Shown here: positions 63,423-64,000 of the stretch, piece after piece
Position numbering within the stretch: the stretch's first letter is position 1
Layout: every line of letters starts with the position of its first letter
Assembly: GCF_026239675.1 (NCBI RefSeq)
Contig: NZ_JAPIVQ010000002.1
Coordinates: 186,001 to 250,000, forward strand
Reading direction: 5' to 3'
DNA: 64,000 bases
Origin: Pedobacter sp. PLR
GTDB taxonomy: Bacteria > Bacteroidota > Bacteroidia > Sphingobacteriales > Sphingobacteriaceae
Notes under the pieces: model-generated
What the model saw: the letters and a program-made list of their open reading frames with translations, nothing else
Told to the model about the DNA's origin: nothing
The model's database searches: none
Program-made: the position numbers and the translations under genes

Positions 63423-63821
63423 ATGAAGAAAACGTCAAAATTGTATGCAGTTGTACATGGTAAATGTCCACAATGTCGCAGAGGCGATATTTTCACTGGC
63501 AGTATGTATGGTTTAAACATTCAACGTACCAATACCAATTGCAGCCATTGCGGTTTCCGGTTTGAGATTGAGCCCGGATATTTTTATGCAGCGATGTATG
63601 TGAGTTATGCGATGAATTGTGCTGAAATGATCAGTCTGGGGGTTGCCGCCTATATATTGTCAGGCGGTTGGCTGGAATATGAATCTTTCTGGATGTACAT
63701 TACTGTGATCTTTACGGGATGTTTAGTTTTGGCACCTTTTAACTATCGCTATTCCCGCGTGATGTTATTACATTTTCTATCTCCTAAAATTAAATACAAA
63801 CCAGCATACGATAAACTATGA
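63423..63821 (+). CDS. DUF983 family protein
   Basis: 132 residues. N-terminal zinc-ribbon-like part with two CxxC pairs (HGKCPQCRRGDIF and TNCSHCGFRFEIEPGYFYAA) and two membrane helices (about 60-80 and 88-110). The pattern is DUF983, function unknown. Its stop overlaps the next ATG by 4 bases (ATGA). Confidence 0.9.
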   Translation: MKKTSKLYAVVHGKCPQCRRGDIFTGSMYGLNIQRTNTNCSHCGFRFEIEPGYFYAAMYVSYAMNCAEMISLGVAAYILSGGWLEYESFWMYITVIFTGCLVLAPFNYRYSRVMLLHFLSPKIKYKPAYDKL

Positions 63822-64000
63822 TTAAACCTGAGACATTCGCCTTTATCACCGATGTAGCCCGAAATAACAACCGGGAATGGTTTGCTGAGAACAAAGCAAG
63901 ATATGAAACTGCAAAGGAGGATGTATTGGCCTTTGTAGATCAGTTGATCCCTGTGCTCGCAGGAATAGACCCCGATTTTTCTATAGATACCCCTGCAAAG
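63818..64000 (+). CDS. DUF2461 family protein, cut off by window edge
   Basis: The first 61 codons, MIKPETFAFITDVARNNNRE then WFAENKARYETAKEDVLAFV, match the start of DUF2461 proteins. The remainder lies outside the window. Start shared with the DUF983 stop (ATGA overlap), so the two are coupled. Function unknown. Confidence 0.8.
   Translation, partial: MIKPETFAFITDVARNNNREWFAENKARYETAKEDVLAFVDQLIPVLAGIDPDFSIDTPAK

Noticed and set aside
1..64000. CRISPR arrays, tRNA or rRNA genes, insertion sequences, prophage genes
   Set aside because: No regularly spaced repeats, cloverleaf candidates, transposase or phage-type proteins were seen in the gaps or frames.

Overview
The window is a chromosomal segment of a Bacteroidota bacterium, most likely a Pedobacter-like member of the Sphingobacteriaceae. 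The evidence is a SusC/SusD pair driven by a FecI/FecR couple, a SusC with an STN domain, a DUF6266 protein, an alternative complex III (ActABCDEF) fused in one locus to an aa3-type oxidase, A-rich leaders without Shine-Dalgarno sequences, and many exported proteins whose signal peptide ends just before a glutamine. No rRNA, tRNA, CRISPR array, insertion sequence or prophage was seen. Gene density is high, and most gene groups are closed by clear hairpin terminators.

Layout. 1-6.4 kb (minus strand): the N-terminal part of a dipeptidyl-peptidase IV, a branched-chain aminotransferase, a divergent tryptophan 2,3-dioxygenase, a phosphoserine phosphatase fused to a SerA relic with an ACT domain, and an extended SDR. 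6.4-9 kb: an arginase-fold protein that has lost metal ligands and an exported TlpA-like thioredoxin. 9-10.6 kb (minus strand): a three-gene HipBST-type toxin-antitoxin operon with three identical-format operators exactly 40 bp apart. 11-14.4 kb: DUF6266 protein, an outer-membrane-type protein, purD. 14.6-24.7 kb: ECF sigma, FecR anti-sigma, SusC, SusD, zinc metallohydrolase lipoprotein and DUF4302 lipoprotein, which together form a regulated outer-membrane uptake locus. 24.8-45.1 kb: housekeeping genes (secA, dnaG, yraN, pgi, prfB with its programmed frameshift) mixed with two M20 hydrolases, a SGNH hydrolase, a glutaminyl cyclase, an esterase, a SirB1-like protein, a methyltransferase and an Omp85-type barrel. 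45.2-46.2 kb: a deoxyhypusine-synthase-like enzyme.

46.4-63 kb is the respiratory block: actA-F, coxB, coxA, terminator, then ctaA, ctaB, two coxC-type genes, a subunit IV gene, a SCO-like gene and a DUF420 gene. ActABCDEF oxidises menaquinol and passes electrons through haem c domains to the CuA site of CoxB and the haem-copper site of CoxA. CtaA and CtaB make haem A. The SCO-like protein has no cysteine at all, and the DUF420 protein carries a perfect EF-hand loop. The window ends with a small CxxC membrane protein, a DUF983 protein and the start of a DUF2461 gene.

The points most worth a second look are the HipBST operon and its phased operators, the phosphatase/SerA-ACT fusion that keeps the serine-binding residues, the cysteine-less SCO protein, the EF-hand in DUF420, the ligand-depleted arginase fold, and the prfB frameshift site with a strong internal Shine-Dalgarno in a lineage that largely ignores Shine-Dalgarno for initiation.
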